From Streptomyces sp. HSG2 (GTDB lineage: Bacteria; Actinomycetota; Actinomycetes; Streptomycetales; Streptomycetaceae): DNA of 64,000 nt. The position numbers and the translations under genes are program-made. This document shows, piece after piece, positions 34,963-43,911 of this stretch. The notes beneath the pieces are model-generated. The model made no database searches, had not been told where the DNA came from, and worked only from the letters and a program-made list of their open reading frames with translations. Positions within the stretch are counted from its first letter, which is position 1. Every line of letters begins with the position of its first letter. Location of the stretch: NCBI RefSeq assembly GCF_016598575.1, contig NZ_CP066801.1, positions 4,816,501 through 4,880,500 on the forward strand. The letters run 5' to 3'.

Positions 34963-35005
34963 CTCCGCCGACCGGGGCGGTCGCAGGCCCGGGGACCCGC
35001 GTGGT

Positions 35006-35031
35006 CCGCCGGGCCCTCGCCGCCCCGGCGG
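35006..35031 (+). terminator. Possible terminator after mannosidase
   Basis: CCGCCGGG and CCCGGCGG pair across a ten-base loop, 44 bases after the stop codon of the operon's last gene. Confidence 0.45.
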
Positions 35032-35167
35032 GAGAGCCTCCGCACGGGGCGCGGAGCCCGACCGGGCATGCCGGCGGTCCGGACCGAGGTTGAACTTCGG
35101 ACATTCCGCACCGTCGAACGCCCGGAACGAGTCGAGAAATGGTCCGAGTCCTGGCATGGTGGGGCTC

Positions 35168-37255
35168 ATGGCTGATCGGGGAGCGAGCGCCCTCCCACTC
35201 CCGGAGGATTGGCCCGCCCACCCGGACCCGATCCTCGCGCTCAACGGCATGGGAGGCTTCGCCTGGGACCTTGACACCGGTGTTCTCCGCATGGACGCCC
35301 GGGCCCACGACGTCCTCGACGTGCGCCCCGACGAGTTCGACGGACGTCCCGAGAGCCTCGCGCATCGCGTGCCCCCGGACGAGGCGCGGCGTATGGACCT
35401 GCGTGTCGCGCAGGCGATGAAGGACGGCAGCGAGCACTACAGCCTCTACTTCCCGGTCCGGCGCCGGGACGGCTCGACGCGCTGGACCCATACGCAAGGC
35501 CACATCGGTCGTGACGCCTCCGGCCGTCCTCGGTGGATCGTCGGTGTCGTCCGCGCCGCCGGCGGGGACCTGCGCGAGATCGCGGCCCGCCGCGACGAGG
35601 CCACCCAGGAGCGGACCCGCCGCCGACAGACCGGCGTGGTGCAGCTCGCCACCACCGCCCTGGCGCACGCCCGTACGGTCGAGGAGGTCGTGGCGGTCCT
35701 GAAGGACATCAAGGGACTGAGCCGACTGGGGGCGGCCAGCATCGTCCTGGGACTCGTCGAGGCGGACCGCATCAGGCTGGCCGCCGAAGGCCCCCACGGC
35801 AGTTTCGTGCCCGGAACCGACATCACCAGGATCAGCGACGACTACCCGATGAGCGAGGCCGTCCGGACGCTCACCCCGTGCTTCATCGAGTCCGCGGAGG
35901 AGTTCGCCGAGCGCTTCCCGGCGCTGTGGCCGCACATCGTCGATCTCCGCATCACCTCGGCGGCGTATCTCCCCCTGATCGCCCAGGCCCGCCCGATCGG
36001 CGCCCTCGGACTGCTCTACGACGACCGGGACGGGTTCACCCCGGAGGAGCGCGACGTCCTGGTCGCGTTGGGCAGCAGCATCGCCCAGAGCCTGCAGCGG
36101 GCCATGCTCTACGAGCAGGAGATGGACCTCGCCGCCGGACTCCAGCAGGCCATGCTGCCGCGAAGCATCCCCAGCGTCCCCGGGTGCGATGTCGCCGTAC
36201 GGTACCGCGCCGCCACCATCGGCGGCGCGGTGGGACGCGACATCGGCGGCGACTGGTACGACCTGATTCCGCTGCCCGGCGGCCGGGTCGGCGCCGTCAT
36301 CGGAGACGTCCAGGGGCACGACACCCACGCGGCCGCGGTCATGGGGCAGCTGCGGATCGTCCTGCGGGCCTACGCCGCCGAGGGACACACCCCCGAGACC
36401 GTGATGGCGCGGGCCTCGGTCTTCCTCCACGAGCTGGACACCGATCGCTTCGCCACCTGTCTCTACGCCGAGGTCGATCTGGGAACCGGCGCCGTCCAGG
36501 TGGTGCGCGCCGGGCACATCGACCCACTTCTCCGGGGCCCGGACGGCACCTGTCGGCGGGTCTCGGCCGAGGGCGGCCTGCCGCTCGGGCTGTCGGTCGA
36601 GTTCGGGCGGCTCGCCTATCCGGTCACCAGGCTCGAACTCGGCGCCGGCTCCACCCTGGTGCTGTGCACCGACGGGATGGTGGAGCAGCCGGGCGCCGAC
36701 CTCGGGGACGGCACCCGTGCCCTGGCCGCGCTGATCTCGGACGGCCCCGTCGAGGTGCGGGAACTCGCCGACCGGCTGATCGAGGAGGCCGAGCGCAAGG
36801 GGGGCGAGGACGACGTGGCGCTGCTGCTGCTGCGTCGACACGCCCGGCGGTCGGCCCGGTCCGGGGCGCGCCTCCAACAGCACGTCGTGCCGGGAGATCC
36901 GGCCGCGCTGATCGAGGCCCGCCACATGATCAGGGCGGCGGTCCGCACCTGGGGTGTGGAGGAGCAGGCCGACGCCGTCGAACTGGTCGCCGACGAACTC
37001 GTCACCAACGCCCTCATGCACACCGAGGGCTCCGCGGTGGTCACCCTCCGGGTGCTGCCCGGAGTCGAGCGCCGCCTGCGGGTGGAGGTCGAGGACTCCT
37101 CCAGCGCCCTGCCCCGGCGGCGAGAGACCGGGGAGTCCGGGGTCTCCGGTCGGGGCCTGCTGCTCGTGGACACCCTCGCGGACGTCTGGGGGGTCGAGGC
37201 GCGCGGAGGCGGCAAGTGCGTGTGGTCGGAGTTCGTCGTGCCGGCGGAGGACTGA
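35168..37255 (+). CDS. PAS-GAF-PP2C-HATPase regulatory protein (SpoIIE-type phosphatase)
   Basis: A 695-residue cytoplasmic regulator. Residues about 20-130 are a PAS domain (ILALNGMGGFAWDLDTGVLRM), about 150-320 a GAF domain, about 345-560 a SpoIIE-type PP2C phosphatase with metal ligands in GGDWYD, GDVQGHD, CTDGMVE and GGEDDVALL, and the end a HATPase of the anti-sigma kinase type with the N-box ELVADELVTNALMHT. Such fusions control sigma factors by dephosphorylating anti-anti-sigma proteins and phosphorylating them with the other domain. Start uncertain by four codons: the ATG at 35168 with GTGGGG upstream is preferred over 35156. Abundant class in Streptomyces. Confidence 0.9.
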   Translation: MADRGASALPLPEDWPAHPDPILALNGMGGFAWDLDTGVLRMDARAHDVLDVRPDEFDGRPESLAHRVPPDEARRMDLRVAQAMKDGSEHYSLYFPVRRRDGSTRWTHTQGHIGRDASGRPRWIVGVVRAAGGDLREIAARRDEATQERTRRRQTGVVQLATTALAHARTVEEVVAVLKDIKGLSRLGAASIVLGLVEADRIRLAAEGPHGSFVPGTDITRISDDYPMSEAVRTLTPCFIESAEEFAERFPALWPHIVDLRITSAAYLPLIAQARPIGALGLLYDDRDGFTPEERDVLVALGSSIAQSLQRAMLYEQEMDLAAGLQQAMLPRSIPSVPGCDVAVRYRAATIGGAVGRDIGGDWYDLIPLPGGRVGAVIGDVQGHDTHAAAVMGQLRIVLRAYAAEGHTPETVMARASVFLHELDTDRFATCLYAEVDLGTGAVQVVRAGHIDPLLRGPDGTCRRVSAEGGLPLGLSVEFGRLAYPVTRLELGAGSTLVLCTDGMVEQPGADLGDGTRALAALISDGPVEVRELADRLIEEAERKGGEDDVALLLLRRHARRSARSGARLQQHVVPGDPAALIEARHMIRAAVRTWGVEEQADAVELVADELVTNALMHTEGSAVVTLRVLPGVERRLRVEVEDSSSALPRRRETGESGVSGRGLLLVDTLADVWGVEARGGGKCVWSEFVVPAED

Positions 37256-37298
37256 GACTCCGGCGGCGCCGGCGTGCCGGAGCCGGCAGCCTGGGAGA

Positions 37299-38159
37299 AT
37301 GCCCGAACTTCCCGAGGTCGAGGCGCTGCGGGGGTTCCTGGCCGAGCGGACGGTCGGCAGGATGGTCGTCCGCGTCCTGCCGGTGGCCGTCAGCGCGCTG
37401 AAGACCCACCGCCCGCCGCTCCGGGCCCTGGAGGGCCGTGAGGTCGCCGCCGTCCGCAGGCACGGCAAGTACCTGGAGGTCGTGACCGTCGACGGGCCGT
37501 CCCTGGTGGCCCACCTTGCCCGGGGCGGTCGGCTGCGCTGGCGAGACCCGCTCCCGGACGGTCCTCCCCGGCCCGGCGGCGGGCTGGCCCTACGGGTGGC
37601 CTTGGAGAACGGCGCCGGATTCGACCTCGCCGAGGCCGGCTCGCACAAACGACTGGCGGTGTACGTCGTGGACGGCCCGGAGAAGGTACCCGGAGTTGCC
37701 AGGCTCGGCCCCGACCCGCTGGCCGACGACTTCGATCGGCGACGGCTCGGGCAACTCCTGCGGGGGGAGCGGCACCGGCTGAAGGGCGCCCTTCGCGACC
37801 AGACACTGATCGCCGGAATCGGGAACGCCTACAGCGACGAGATCCTGCACGCGGCACGGCTGTCGCCCTACAAGCCCGCCTCCAGCCTGACCGCCGCGGA
37901 GACGGAACGACTCCACACGGCGCTGCGTGACACGCTCTTCGAAGCGCTGGAACGCGCCAAGGCGTCGACCCCGGACCGGCTCAAGGCGGCCAAGCGGGCC
38001 GGTACGCGGGTACACGGTCGCACCGGGGAGCCCTGCCCCGTCTGTGGGGACACCGTCCGGGAGGTGTCCTTCAGCGATTCCTCCCTCCAGTACTGTCCGA
38101 CCTGCCAGACCGGTGGCAGGATCCTGGCCGACCGCAGACGCTCCCGCTTCCTCAGGTAG
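37299..38159 (+). CDS. Fpg/Nei-family DNA glycosylase
   Basis: A 286-residue base-excision repair enzyme that removes oxidised bases and nicks the abasic site. It starts PELPEVE after Met, giving the catalytic Pro2 and Glu3; the helix-two-turn-helix contains LIAGIGNAYSDEILHAARLSP; the C-terminal zinc finger is CPVCG and CPTCQ. Which of the several actinobacterial paralogues it is cannot be decided by eye, so no symbol is given. GGGAG lies directly before the ATG. It follows the phosphatase gene by 43 bases in the same direction. Confidence 0.92.
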   Translation: MPELPEVEALRGFLAERTVGRMVVRVLPVAVSALKTHRPPLRALEGREVAAVRRHGKYLEVVTVDGPSLVAHLARGGRLRWRDPLPDGPPRPGGGLALRVALENGAGFDLAEAGSHKRLAVYVVDGPEKVPGVARLGPDPLADDFDRRRLGQLLRGERHRLKGALRDQTLIAGIGNAYSDEILHAARLSPYKPASSLTAAETERLHTALRDTLFEALERAKASTPDRLKAAKRAGTRVHGRTGEPCPVCGDTVREVSFSDSSLQYCPTCQTGGRILADRRRSRFLR

Positions 38160-38213
38160 GACGACCGGCCGCGGCCCGGACGTCGTGGTGATCGCCCCAC
38201 GCCCTGCCCTGGG

Positions 38214-38873
38214 CTACGCGGGTGGGGTCAGGGAGATCACCGGATCGCCGTCCGCCCCGCGTACCTCGTAGCGGGCGATCTCCTGCGGGTGCAGGGCCGC
38301 GGCCCCCCGCAGGAGACCGACGGTCTCGTCGCCGTCCGGCATGGTCCAGTTCGTGATCGTCTGCTCCGAGCCGTCCAGTCCCACGGCGACCAGGTGGCAG
38401 GTGCGCGACGCGGCGGCGTTTCGTACGCGCAGCGCGATGTCGCTGCCCCAGTCCCGGTCCGTGCTGGTCAGCTCGGCCCACACGCCGGTGCGCGGATCCG
38501 TGCCGGCGATCGGCGTCGCCCCCGCCGCCTCCGGGCGGGCGGCGGCCAGGACGACGGCGGGGCCGACCACGACGCAGACCAGCGAGGCGGCGACGGCGAG
38601 CCACAGCCGTCTCCTGCCGATCCGTCGGCGCGTCGACACCTGGCGCAGCAGTCGGTCCAGCAGCGCGGGGTCGAGCCGGGGCGCCGCGGGGACGGCTCGC
38701 GGGGTCGCGTCGCGGTAGAGCATCAGCTGGCGGGTGGCCGCTCCCAGCTCGGTGACCTCGACGGCACACCGCCGGCACTGGGCGAGGTGGTCCTCGAACC
38801 GGAAGGCGTCCGCCTCGTCCAGCACGCCGAGCGCGTACGCGCCGACGTCGCGATGCCTCTCCAGGGACCTCAT
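38214..38873 (-). CDS. Zinc-finger anti-sigma factor, no sigma gene beside it
   Basis: A 219-residue membrane-anchored regulator. Residues about 1-50 carry the putative zinc-finger of ECF anti-sigma factors, with the H-x3-C-x2-C motif in EDHLAQCRRC. One hydrophobic helix (LWLAVAASLVCVVVGPAVVLAA) follows at about 105-125, then an outside domain of the RskA C-terminal type with VWAELTSTDRDWGSDIALRV. GAGGAAG stands before the ATG. The usual ECF sigma gene immediately upstream is missing; the next gene on that side is an unrelated hypothetical. Confidence 0.85.
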   Translation of the reverse strand: MRSLERHRDVGAYALGVLDEADAFRFEDHLAQCRRCAVEVTELGAATRQLMLYRDATPRAVPAAPRLDPALLDRLLRQVSTRRRIGRRRLWLAVAASLVCVVVGPAVVLAAARPEAAGATPIAGTDPRTGVWAELTSTDRDWGSDIALRVRNAAASRTCHLVAVGLDGSEQTITNWTMPDGDETVGLLRGAAALHPQEIARYEVRGADGDPVISLTPPA

Positions 38874-39152
38874 GCGAACTTCCTCGTGCCGTTGGGTGCG
38901 GGTGGGGTCGCGTCGTGCTCCCACCCGTACGCACCGGAACGGCGAAACACTCAAGCCACGCCCGAGAATCCCGGCGACGGCCGCCCCGGGGCGCTCCGGT
39001 CGGCGGATCGGTCGATACCGGGACAGGGCGTCACGCCGCGCGACGCCCTGGGCCCCGGGCCCCGGTGGTTCCCCGGCCACCCACCGCCCCGCCCGACCCC
39101 GAGGCGCCGTTCGCGGGTGCCCGAAGAGGTCCCTCGCCGCGTCGCACGCACC

Positions 39153-39662
39153 TCAGAAGAGGTGGATGGCCAGGTGGCCCAAGGGCAGGCCCAGCTGCCA
39201 GGCAGGCGTCCAGACCTGGGGCCCCTCTTCCTCGCCGGTGCCGCCCACGGCCCCTCCGGGCACCGCGTTCAGGTCGGGCGCGAGCAGTTCGGTCTCCTGG
39301 AGCCAGCGCCAGGCCGCGCGTGCCAGCTCCTCGTCCGGGCCCCCGGCGTCAGGGGTCGCCGCGAGTTCGGCGAACCGCCGACGCACCCAGTCGTGCCACT
39401 GTCGGTCGTAGGCGGTGAGCGACAGCCACGTCTCCAGTTGGGTGACGACGCGGATGCCGCCCAGCTCCCCCTCGGTGTCGGCCAGAAAGGCGGTCAGCGC
39501 CAGGGCCTCACGGCCGGCGCGAAACTCCACGGAGGTGGGCGGCATCAGCTCGCCGGACCGCAGCAGTTCCTCGGCGATGTACTCGGCGTAGAACCACGCC
39601 ATCGGGACGGCGGGTCCCTCCTCGCCGTCCTCCGGGCTCCCCTGACTCCTTCTGTGCAGCAT
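39153..39662 (-). CDS. Hypothetical protein, 169 residues
   Basis: A soluble protein with no signal peptide. The well-formed part starts at MAWFYAEYIAEELLRSGEL (an internal ATG at 39602) and is rich in Trp and aromatic residues, ending LPLGHLAIHLF. The longer frame has GGAGG upstream. No family recognised. Neighbours give no clear role; an orphan anti-sigma factor follows in the same direction. Confidence 0.7.
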   Translation of the reverse strand: MLHRRSQGSPEDGEEGPAVPMAWFYAEYIAEELLRSGELMPPTSVEFRAGREALALTAFLADTEGELGGIRVVTQLETWLSLTAYDRQWHDWVRRRFAELAATPDAGGPDEELARAAWRWLQETELLAPDLNAVPGGAVGGTGEEEGPQVWTPAWQLGLPLGHLAIHLF

Positions 39663-39987
39663 TCCTGCCCGCCTTCCTCCGGTGCGTGCGCGACGCCCGT
39701 GCCGGGCCCCCTTCCTGAGGGCCCCGTCCGCAACACGGATGAGGACAGCCGATTACCCAACCGGGGTCCACGGCAAGGCGCTTTGCCGAGCCTTGACCCA
39801 TGCTCCGGTTTCCTCGCAGGTCGGGAGCGTGGTCCCGGGAGGGGTGGGCGGCGGACCTCGGCGCGTGGGTGGTCGGCCGTCGGATCGGGTGCCGAACAGG
39901 TGGCGGGGGTGGGCCGGTCGGGTGGATTCCCGCCGCCGCTCCGGTGCGTCGCGCGGACCGGGACGGTCGCCAGGCGAGTGATTAATC
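39663..39987. other. 325-base intergenic region
   Basis: Divergent promoter region. It includes a GGGCCC-based inverted repeat around 39704-39724 and an AT-rich TGATTAATC just before the next ATG. No gene seen. Confidence 0.45.
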
Positions 39988-40821
39988 ATGAAAGAAGACA
40001 ATCGGATCACGCGGCGACGGTTGTTGATCGCCGGCGCCGCCGCGGTCGGCGCGGCAGGCGCGGCGGGCGTCCTCGGGGCGTTCCCGAGTGGGGAGCCTCC
40101 CCCCGCGCCGGGTCCCGCGGCCGGAGCCGGGACCCTTCCCACGCGTCCTTCCGCCCCTCGGTTGCGTCCTCTGGCCGGACACGGCGCTCCGGGCGTCGCT
40201 CCCCTCCGCGCGCCGGTCCGGCGCGAACCCCTCCTGCGCGTCGAGGGGCACCGCGACGCCATGGTGCTGACCTTCGACGACGGTCCCGACCCCCGCCACA
40301 CACCGGAGATCCTGGACATCCTCGCCGCGTACGAGGTGCCCGCCATGTTCTTCGTCTGCGGCGAGATGGCCGCCGCACACCCCGATCTGATGGCCCGAAT
40401 GGCGGACGACGGGCACGTGGTGGGCAACCACACCTGGTCCCACCCCCTCCTCACCCGCCTGGACCGGAGCAGGATCCGCATCGAGATCGAACGCACCTGC
40501 GAGATCATCGACCGCAGTCACGGGGCGCCGCCCCTCTGGTTCCGGGCGCCCTACGGGGCGTGGAACCGCGCCGCCTTCCAACTCGGGGCCGAGATGGGCA
40601 TGGAGCCGCTCGCCTGGACCCTCGACACGCTCGACTGGACCACCCCCGGCACCGGGACCATCGTCGAGCGGGTACGGGAAGGCGCCGGCCCGGGGGTCGT
40701 GGTGCTCTCCCACGACGCCGGGGGCGACCGTTCGCAGAGCGTGCGCGCGCTCCGCACCTACCTTCCCCAACTGCTGGACTCCGGGCACCGCCTCACCGTC
40801 CCCCGCCGGCGCTACCTGTGA
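39988..40821 (+). CDS. Secreted polysaccharide deacetylase, CE4 (NodB)
   Basis: A 277-residue exported deacetylase of N-acetylglucosamine polymers such as peptidoglycan or chitin. The N-terminus RITRRRLLIAGAAAVG looks like a Tat signal, followed by a Pro-rich linker. The NodB domain has the metal and base Asp in LTFDDGPD, the His pair in GNHTWSHP, the RAPYG motif and the C-terminal SHD motif. A good ribosome binding site is lacking. It is convergent with the sortase gene, 27 bases apart. Confidence 0.9.
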   Translation: MKEDNRITRRRLLIAGAAAVGAAGAAGVLGAFPSGEPPPAPGPAAGAGTLPTRPSAPRLRPLAGHGAPGVAPLRAPVRREPLLRVEGHRDAMVLTFDDGPDPRHTPEILDILAAYEVPAMFFVCGEMAAAHPDLMARMADDGHVVGNHTWSHPLLTRLDRSRIRIEIERTCEIIDRSHGAPPLWFRAPYGAWNRAAFQLGAEMGMEPLAWTLDTLDWTTPGTGTIVERVREGAGPGVVVLSHDAGGDRSQSVRALRTYLPQLLDSGHRLTVPRRRYL

Positions 40822-40848
40822 GACGGGCCGTCCGAGGTCGGGATCGGA

Positions 40849-41508
40849 TCAGCCGGTCCCGACGAGGCGGGCGAACGCGACGACGTTCCCGGTGTACCCG
40901 TCCCGCTCGGTGAACCCGCCGCCACAGGTGATCACTCGCAGTTCCGGGCGGCCCGTGGGCGCGTACACCCGATCGCCCGGAAAGTCCTGCTTGTCGAAGA
41001 CCTCGTTGGCGTAGACCTCGAATACCGCCGTCGTCCCGTCGTGTCGGGACACCTCCACCCGGTTGCCGGTTCCCAGCGCCCCCAGGGTGTAGAACACGGC
41101 CGGGCCGTGCGCGTTGTCGACATGACCGACCACCACCGCGGTGCCGTCCTCCCCGGGCGTCACGGCCCCGGTGAACCAACCGGCCAGGTCGGGGTTGCCC
41201 GCGGGCGGCGCGTCCACCCACCCGTCCGCGTCCAGACCCACGGGTACGAGGGGAGCGTCGACCCGGATCGCCGGGATCCGCACACGGCCCGGTGCCGAGC
41301 GGGGCAACGGCGCGGCTCCCGGAGCCCCGTCGGGCCCCAGGTCGTTGCCCCGCGCCGTTGCCGAGGCCGGCTGTGGAGGCCCGGGGGCCGACTCTCCCGA
41401 ACCGTTGCGGATCAGCGCCAGACCGGTGAGGAGCACCAGGGCGATCACCCCCCAGGGGGCGGGGCGGCGAGGCCGCGCTCCCTCTTCCTCGGTCTCCGAC
41501 GCGGCCAT
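40849..41508 (-). CDS. Class F-type sortase
   Basis: A 219-residue membrane-bound transpeptidase that would attach surface proteins to the wall. One N-terminal transmembrane helix (PWGVIALVLLTGLALI) is followed by a linker and the sortase barrel from VRIPAIRVDAPLVPVGLD. The catalytic His is in VVVGHVDN, the Cys in LRVITCGGGF and the Arg probably in AFARLVG. The internal ATG with GAGGGG upstream is chosen instead of one 36 codons earlier. The gene just upstream encodes a candidate surface protein. Confidence 0.9.
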   Translation of the reverse strand: MAASETEEEGARPRRPAPWGVIALVLLTGLALIRNGSGESAPGPPQPASATARGNDLGPDGAPGAAPLPRSAPGRVRIPAIRVDAPLVPVGLDADGWVDAPPAGNPDLAGWFTGAVTPGEDGTAVVVGHVDNAHGPAVFYTLGALGTGNRVEVSRHDGTTAVFEVYANEVFDKQDFPGDRVYAPTGRPELRVITCGGGFTERDGYTGNVVAFARLVGTG

Positions 41509-41663
41509 CGGGCATCCCCTCTCGACACGGCCGATACCACACTCCGCGCGCACCGGACACGCCGGACGCTCTGGGGGCGGGTCCCGGCCCCCCGGGGAGA
41601 CCGGGCGGTCGGTCACGGGCCCGGATCGTCCGAGCGGCCCGCCGTCAGCGCCGGGCCGGGTGG

Positions 41664-42218
41664 TCAGCCGCCGTTCGCTCCGCCGCGGCGCCGGGCCAGG
41701 TGGTAGGCGGCGCCCACCGAGCCCGCCACGAGCGCGGCGCCCAGGCCGATCTCGCCGAGGTCGAAGCCGCCGAGGCTGCCCCCCTCGCCCGCGTGCACGC
41801 CCTTGTCCGGGTAGTCGGACCGCTGATCGTGTCCGCCGTCGCCGGGCCAGGGCTTGTGCGTGGGTTCGTGACGGCCCTCGATGGTCAGGTCGGTGGTTCC
41901 GGTGCGGTCGTCACAGGTGAACGTCACCCGGTACACGGCGCCGGGCTTGGCGTCCCGGTCCACCGTCGTCTTCGCCCACGACTCGCGCCGGGGGATGGTG
42001 ACGGTGTCGAACACCGGCGAGGAGACCGTGACGCGGCCCTTGCACTTGCCGTCGTTGCGGTCCACACGCAGCACGACCTCGCCACCGGGCGGGACGGTGG
42101 AGGGCAGCACACTGAATTCGAACGGGGTGACGTCGTCGATGGCCGCGCTGGCCGGTACACAGGCGGACAGGGCGCAGGCCCCCAGCAATGCGACCGAGGC
42201 GACGGATATCGCGCGCAT
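41664..42218 (-). CDS. Secreted surface protein with C-terminal anchor, sortase neighbour
   Basis: A 184-residue exported protein. A signal peptide (VASVALLGACALSACVPASA) is followed by an immunoglobulin-like beta domain (FEFSVLPSTVPPGGEVVLRVDRNDGKCKG) with a Cys pair. The C-terminus has a Gly/Asp-rich stretch, a hydrophobic helix (LGEIGLGAALVAGSVGAAYHLA) and RRR, the layout of a wall-sorting signal but without a recognisable LPxTG. GGAGGA precedes the ATG. Same direction as the sortase gene, 155 bases upstream of it. Confidence 0.8.
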   Translation of the reverse strand: MRAISVASVALLGACALSACVPASAAIDDVTPFEFSVLPSTVPPGGEVVLRVDRNDGKCKGRVTVSSPVFDTVTIPRRESWAKTTVDRDAKPGAVYRVTFTCDDRTGTTDLTIEGRHEPTHKPWPGDGGHDQRSDYPDKGVHAGEGGSLGGFDLGEIGLGAALVAGSVGAAYHLARRRGGANGG

Positions 42219-42391
42219 GGTGGATCCTCCGGGTCCCGAGGCGCGGCCGCGGATCTCTTCCGCTCGGGTTCCACATGCGCCTCGATGTCCCAAACGCTAA
42301 GAACGCGGGGGCCGTCCCGCTAGCTCAGTCGGGCGAATGGGGCATGGTGCCCACGACCGCCGCCCGATCCGCCCGCCGCGCTGTCGGAACC

Positions 42392-42431
42392 CCGCCTCGG
42401 AGCCGGCAGCCCTGCCCCGGCTCCGAGGCGG
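42392..42431 (-). terminator. Strong hairpin terminator
   Basis: Fifteen-base perfect stem (42392-42406 with 42417-42431) and a ten-base loop, placed after the end of the DUF4239 gene on the minus strand. Confidence 0.7.
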
Positions 42432-42497
42432 TGAGCCGGCGGGCGGCGCGCGAGCCGCCCGCTCTCCGGGCGTGGCGAGGGCCGCTCGGACGTCTCG

Positions 42498-43265
42498 TCA
42501 GCCCCGGCTCTGCGGGAAGAGGGTCAGGAACGGCTCCGCCGTCACGCCGATGCTCCGACCGAACGGGGCGTCGAATCCCCAGATCAAGTAGAGCAGGAAG
42601 GCGATGAGCGCGGAGAACACACCGGCGACGACCAGTTCGCGCGTGGTACGGCGGATCTGCAGCGCGAAGACCATGCCGATGGTCACGAAGGCCCCGACGA
42701 TCAGCCCGAACCACACCACTCCCGGCATGGTCTCGCCGGCCGAGTCCGCCCGCGCGGAGCGCGCCTGGTCGGCCGCCGCCACTTGGTCGACCAACGGCTG
42801 GTACGCCTGTGCCTCGAAGTCGGAGCGCGGCTCGTAGTCGGTGACGTCGGCCCGGAGCCGGTCCAGGAGCGTGTCTCCGCGCTCGGTCAGCTCTCCTTCC
42901 TCCGCCATGGTCTTCCACTCGGTTCCGATGACGTGTCCGACATAGACCCGCACGTCGTCGCGAATGCGATCCCGCACCTCGGGAGGGTAGACCCGGACCC
43001 GTTCGCCGACCTCGTGGAGGGCGATCGCCTCCGCCCTCACCTGGTCCTCCGCGGCGCTGCGGGCCTCCCAGGCGCCGGCGATGGCCAGACCCAGCACGAT
43101 CGCGTAGACGACACCGATCCACATCGTCATGTACTCCACGACGTCCGGTGTCTCGGTGACGTCCTCGTCGGCCGAGGCCGTGCGGTGCCTTACCAGGACG
43201 ATGGCGACGACCACGGCGCAGGCCGCCAGCATCGCCAGGGTGAGAACAAGCCATTCCGTCAACAC
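42498..43265 (-). CDS. DUF4239 membrane protein
   Basis: A 255-residue membrane protein with four hydrophobic segments: one at the N-terminus, one at YMTMWIGVVYAIVLGLAIAGAW, and a pair near the C-terminus. The central 100 residues are a charged helical domain. This is the architecture of the DUF4239 family, whose function is unknown. GTG start with GGAG five bases upstream. It begins 13 bases after the gene for a Pro-rich anchored protein and is likely in one operon with it. Confidence 0.8.
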   Translation of the reverse strand: MLTEWLVLTLAMLAACAVVVAIVLVRHRTASADEDVTETPDVVEYMTMWIGVVYAIVLGLAIAGAWEARSAAEDQVRAEAIALHEVGERVRVYPPEVRDRIRDDVRVYVGHVIGTEWKTMAEEGELTERGDTLLDRLRADVTDYEPRSDFEAQAYQPLVDQVAAADQARSARADSAGETMPGVVWFGLIVGAFVTIGMVFALQIRRTTRELVVAGVFSALIAFLLYLIWGFDAPFGRSIGVTAEPFLTLFPQSRG

Positions 43266-43278
43266 GGTTCTCCAGACA

Positions 43279-43911
43279 TCAGCGTGGGCGCAGCGCGGCG
43301 ACGACGACCACCGCGGGAACGGCGATCAGCAGGACGAAAACGAGGGGGGCCGTGGTGCGTCCGGCGCGACGGGGCGGCGGGGGCGCGGAGCGGTACTCCG
43401 GGTAGCGCACCGGGGACAGGCGAGCGTGGGGCGTCGGCTCCGCCGCACGACGCGGTGCGGGCGATGGTGGGGTCGGCGCTCGTGGGGAGGGGGCCGCCGA
43501 GGGCGGTGGCGGGACCGGCCGCGGCCTCGGGGGGCGTTCGCGGGGCGAGGGGGCTGCTGGTGCCTCGGGAGGGGACGGCGCGAGCGCCGACGGGGTGGGC
43601 GACGGGTTCGGGGTGGTCGACGGAGAGGGAGTCGGCGTGGGGGTCGGTGCGGGGGGAGGGGGCTCCGGAGCGGGGGAGGGATCGGGCGGCGGCGTCGTCG
43701 GTGGGCAGGGCGGGAGTGTGGGCCAGGCCAGGGAGCCCGCCACGGCCACCGCCTCGATCCCGGACGGGCCGGTCGAGGCGTAGGCGCAGGCGTCCGCCGC
43801 GGCGCCGCCGGCCGGTATGCCGAGGAGTGCGGAGACGAGCGCGGTCAGCGTCAACGCGCGTGCTCCGTGAGGGAGTCGGGTCGGTACGGGTCCATGCACG
43901 TCGCCGATCAT
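43279..43911 (-). CDS. Pro-rich secreted protein with C-terminal membrane anchor
   Basis: A 210-residue protein with a signal peptide (LTLTALVSALLGIPAGGAAA), a short head with two Cys (DACAYAS and LPPCPP), about 110 residues of Pro/Ser/Thr/Ala repeats, and a final hydrophobic helix ending in LRPR. The repeats would extend the head through the cell wall. The start is not certain because no good ribosome binding site is seen. No LPxTG motif. Followed by the DUF4239 gene. Confidence 0.65.
   Translation of the reverse strand: MIGDVHGPVPTRLPHGARALTLTALVSALLGIPAGGAAADACAYASTGPSGIEAVAVAGSLAWPTLPPCPPTTPPPDPSPAPEPPPPAPTPTPTPSPSTTPNPSPTPSALAPSPPEAPAAPSPRERPPRPRPVPPPPSAAPSPRAPTPPSPAPRRAAEPTPHARLSPVRYPEYRSAPPPPRRAGRTTAPLVFVLLIAVPAVVVVAALRPR

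Noticed and set aside
40849-43911. Chaplin or other aerial-hypha surface protein cluster associated with the sortase
   Set aside because: None of the nearby secreted proteins has a chaplin domain or an LAxTG/LPxTG signal.
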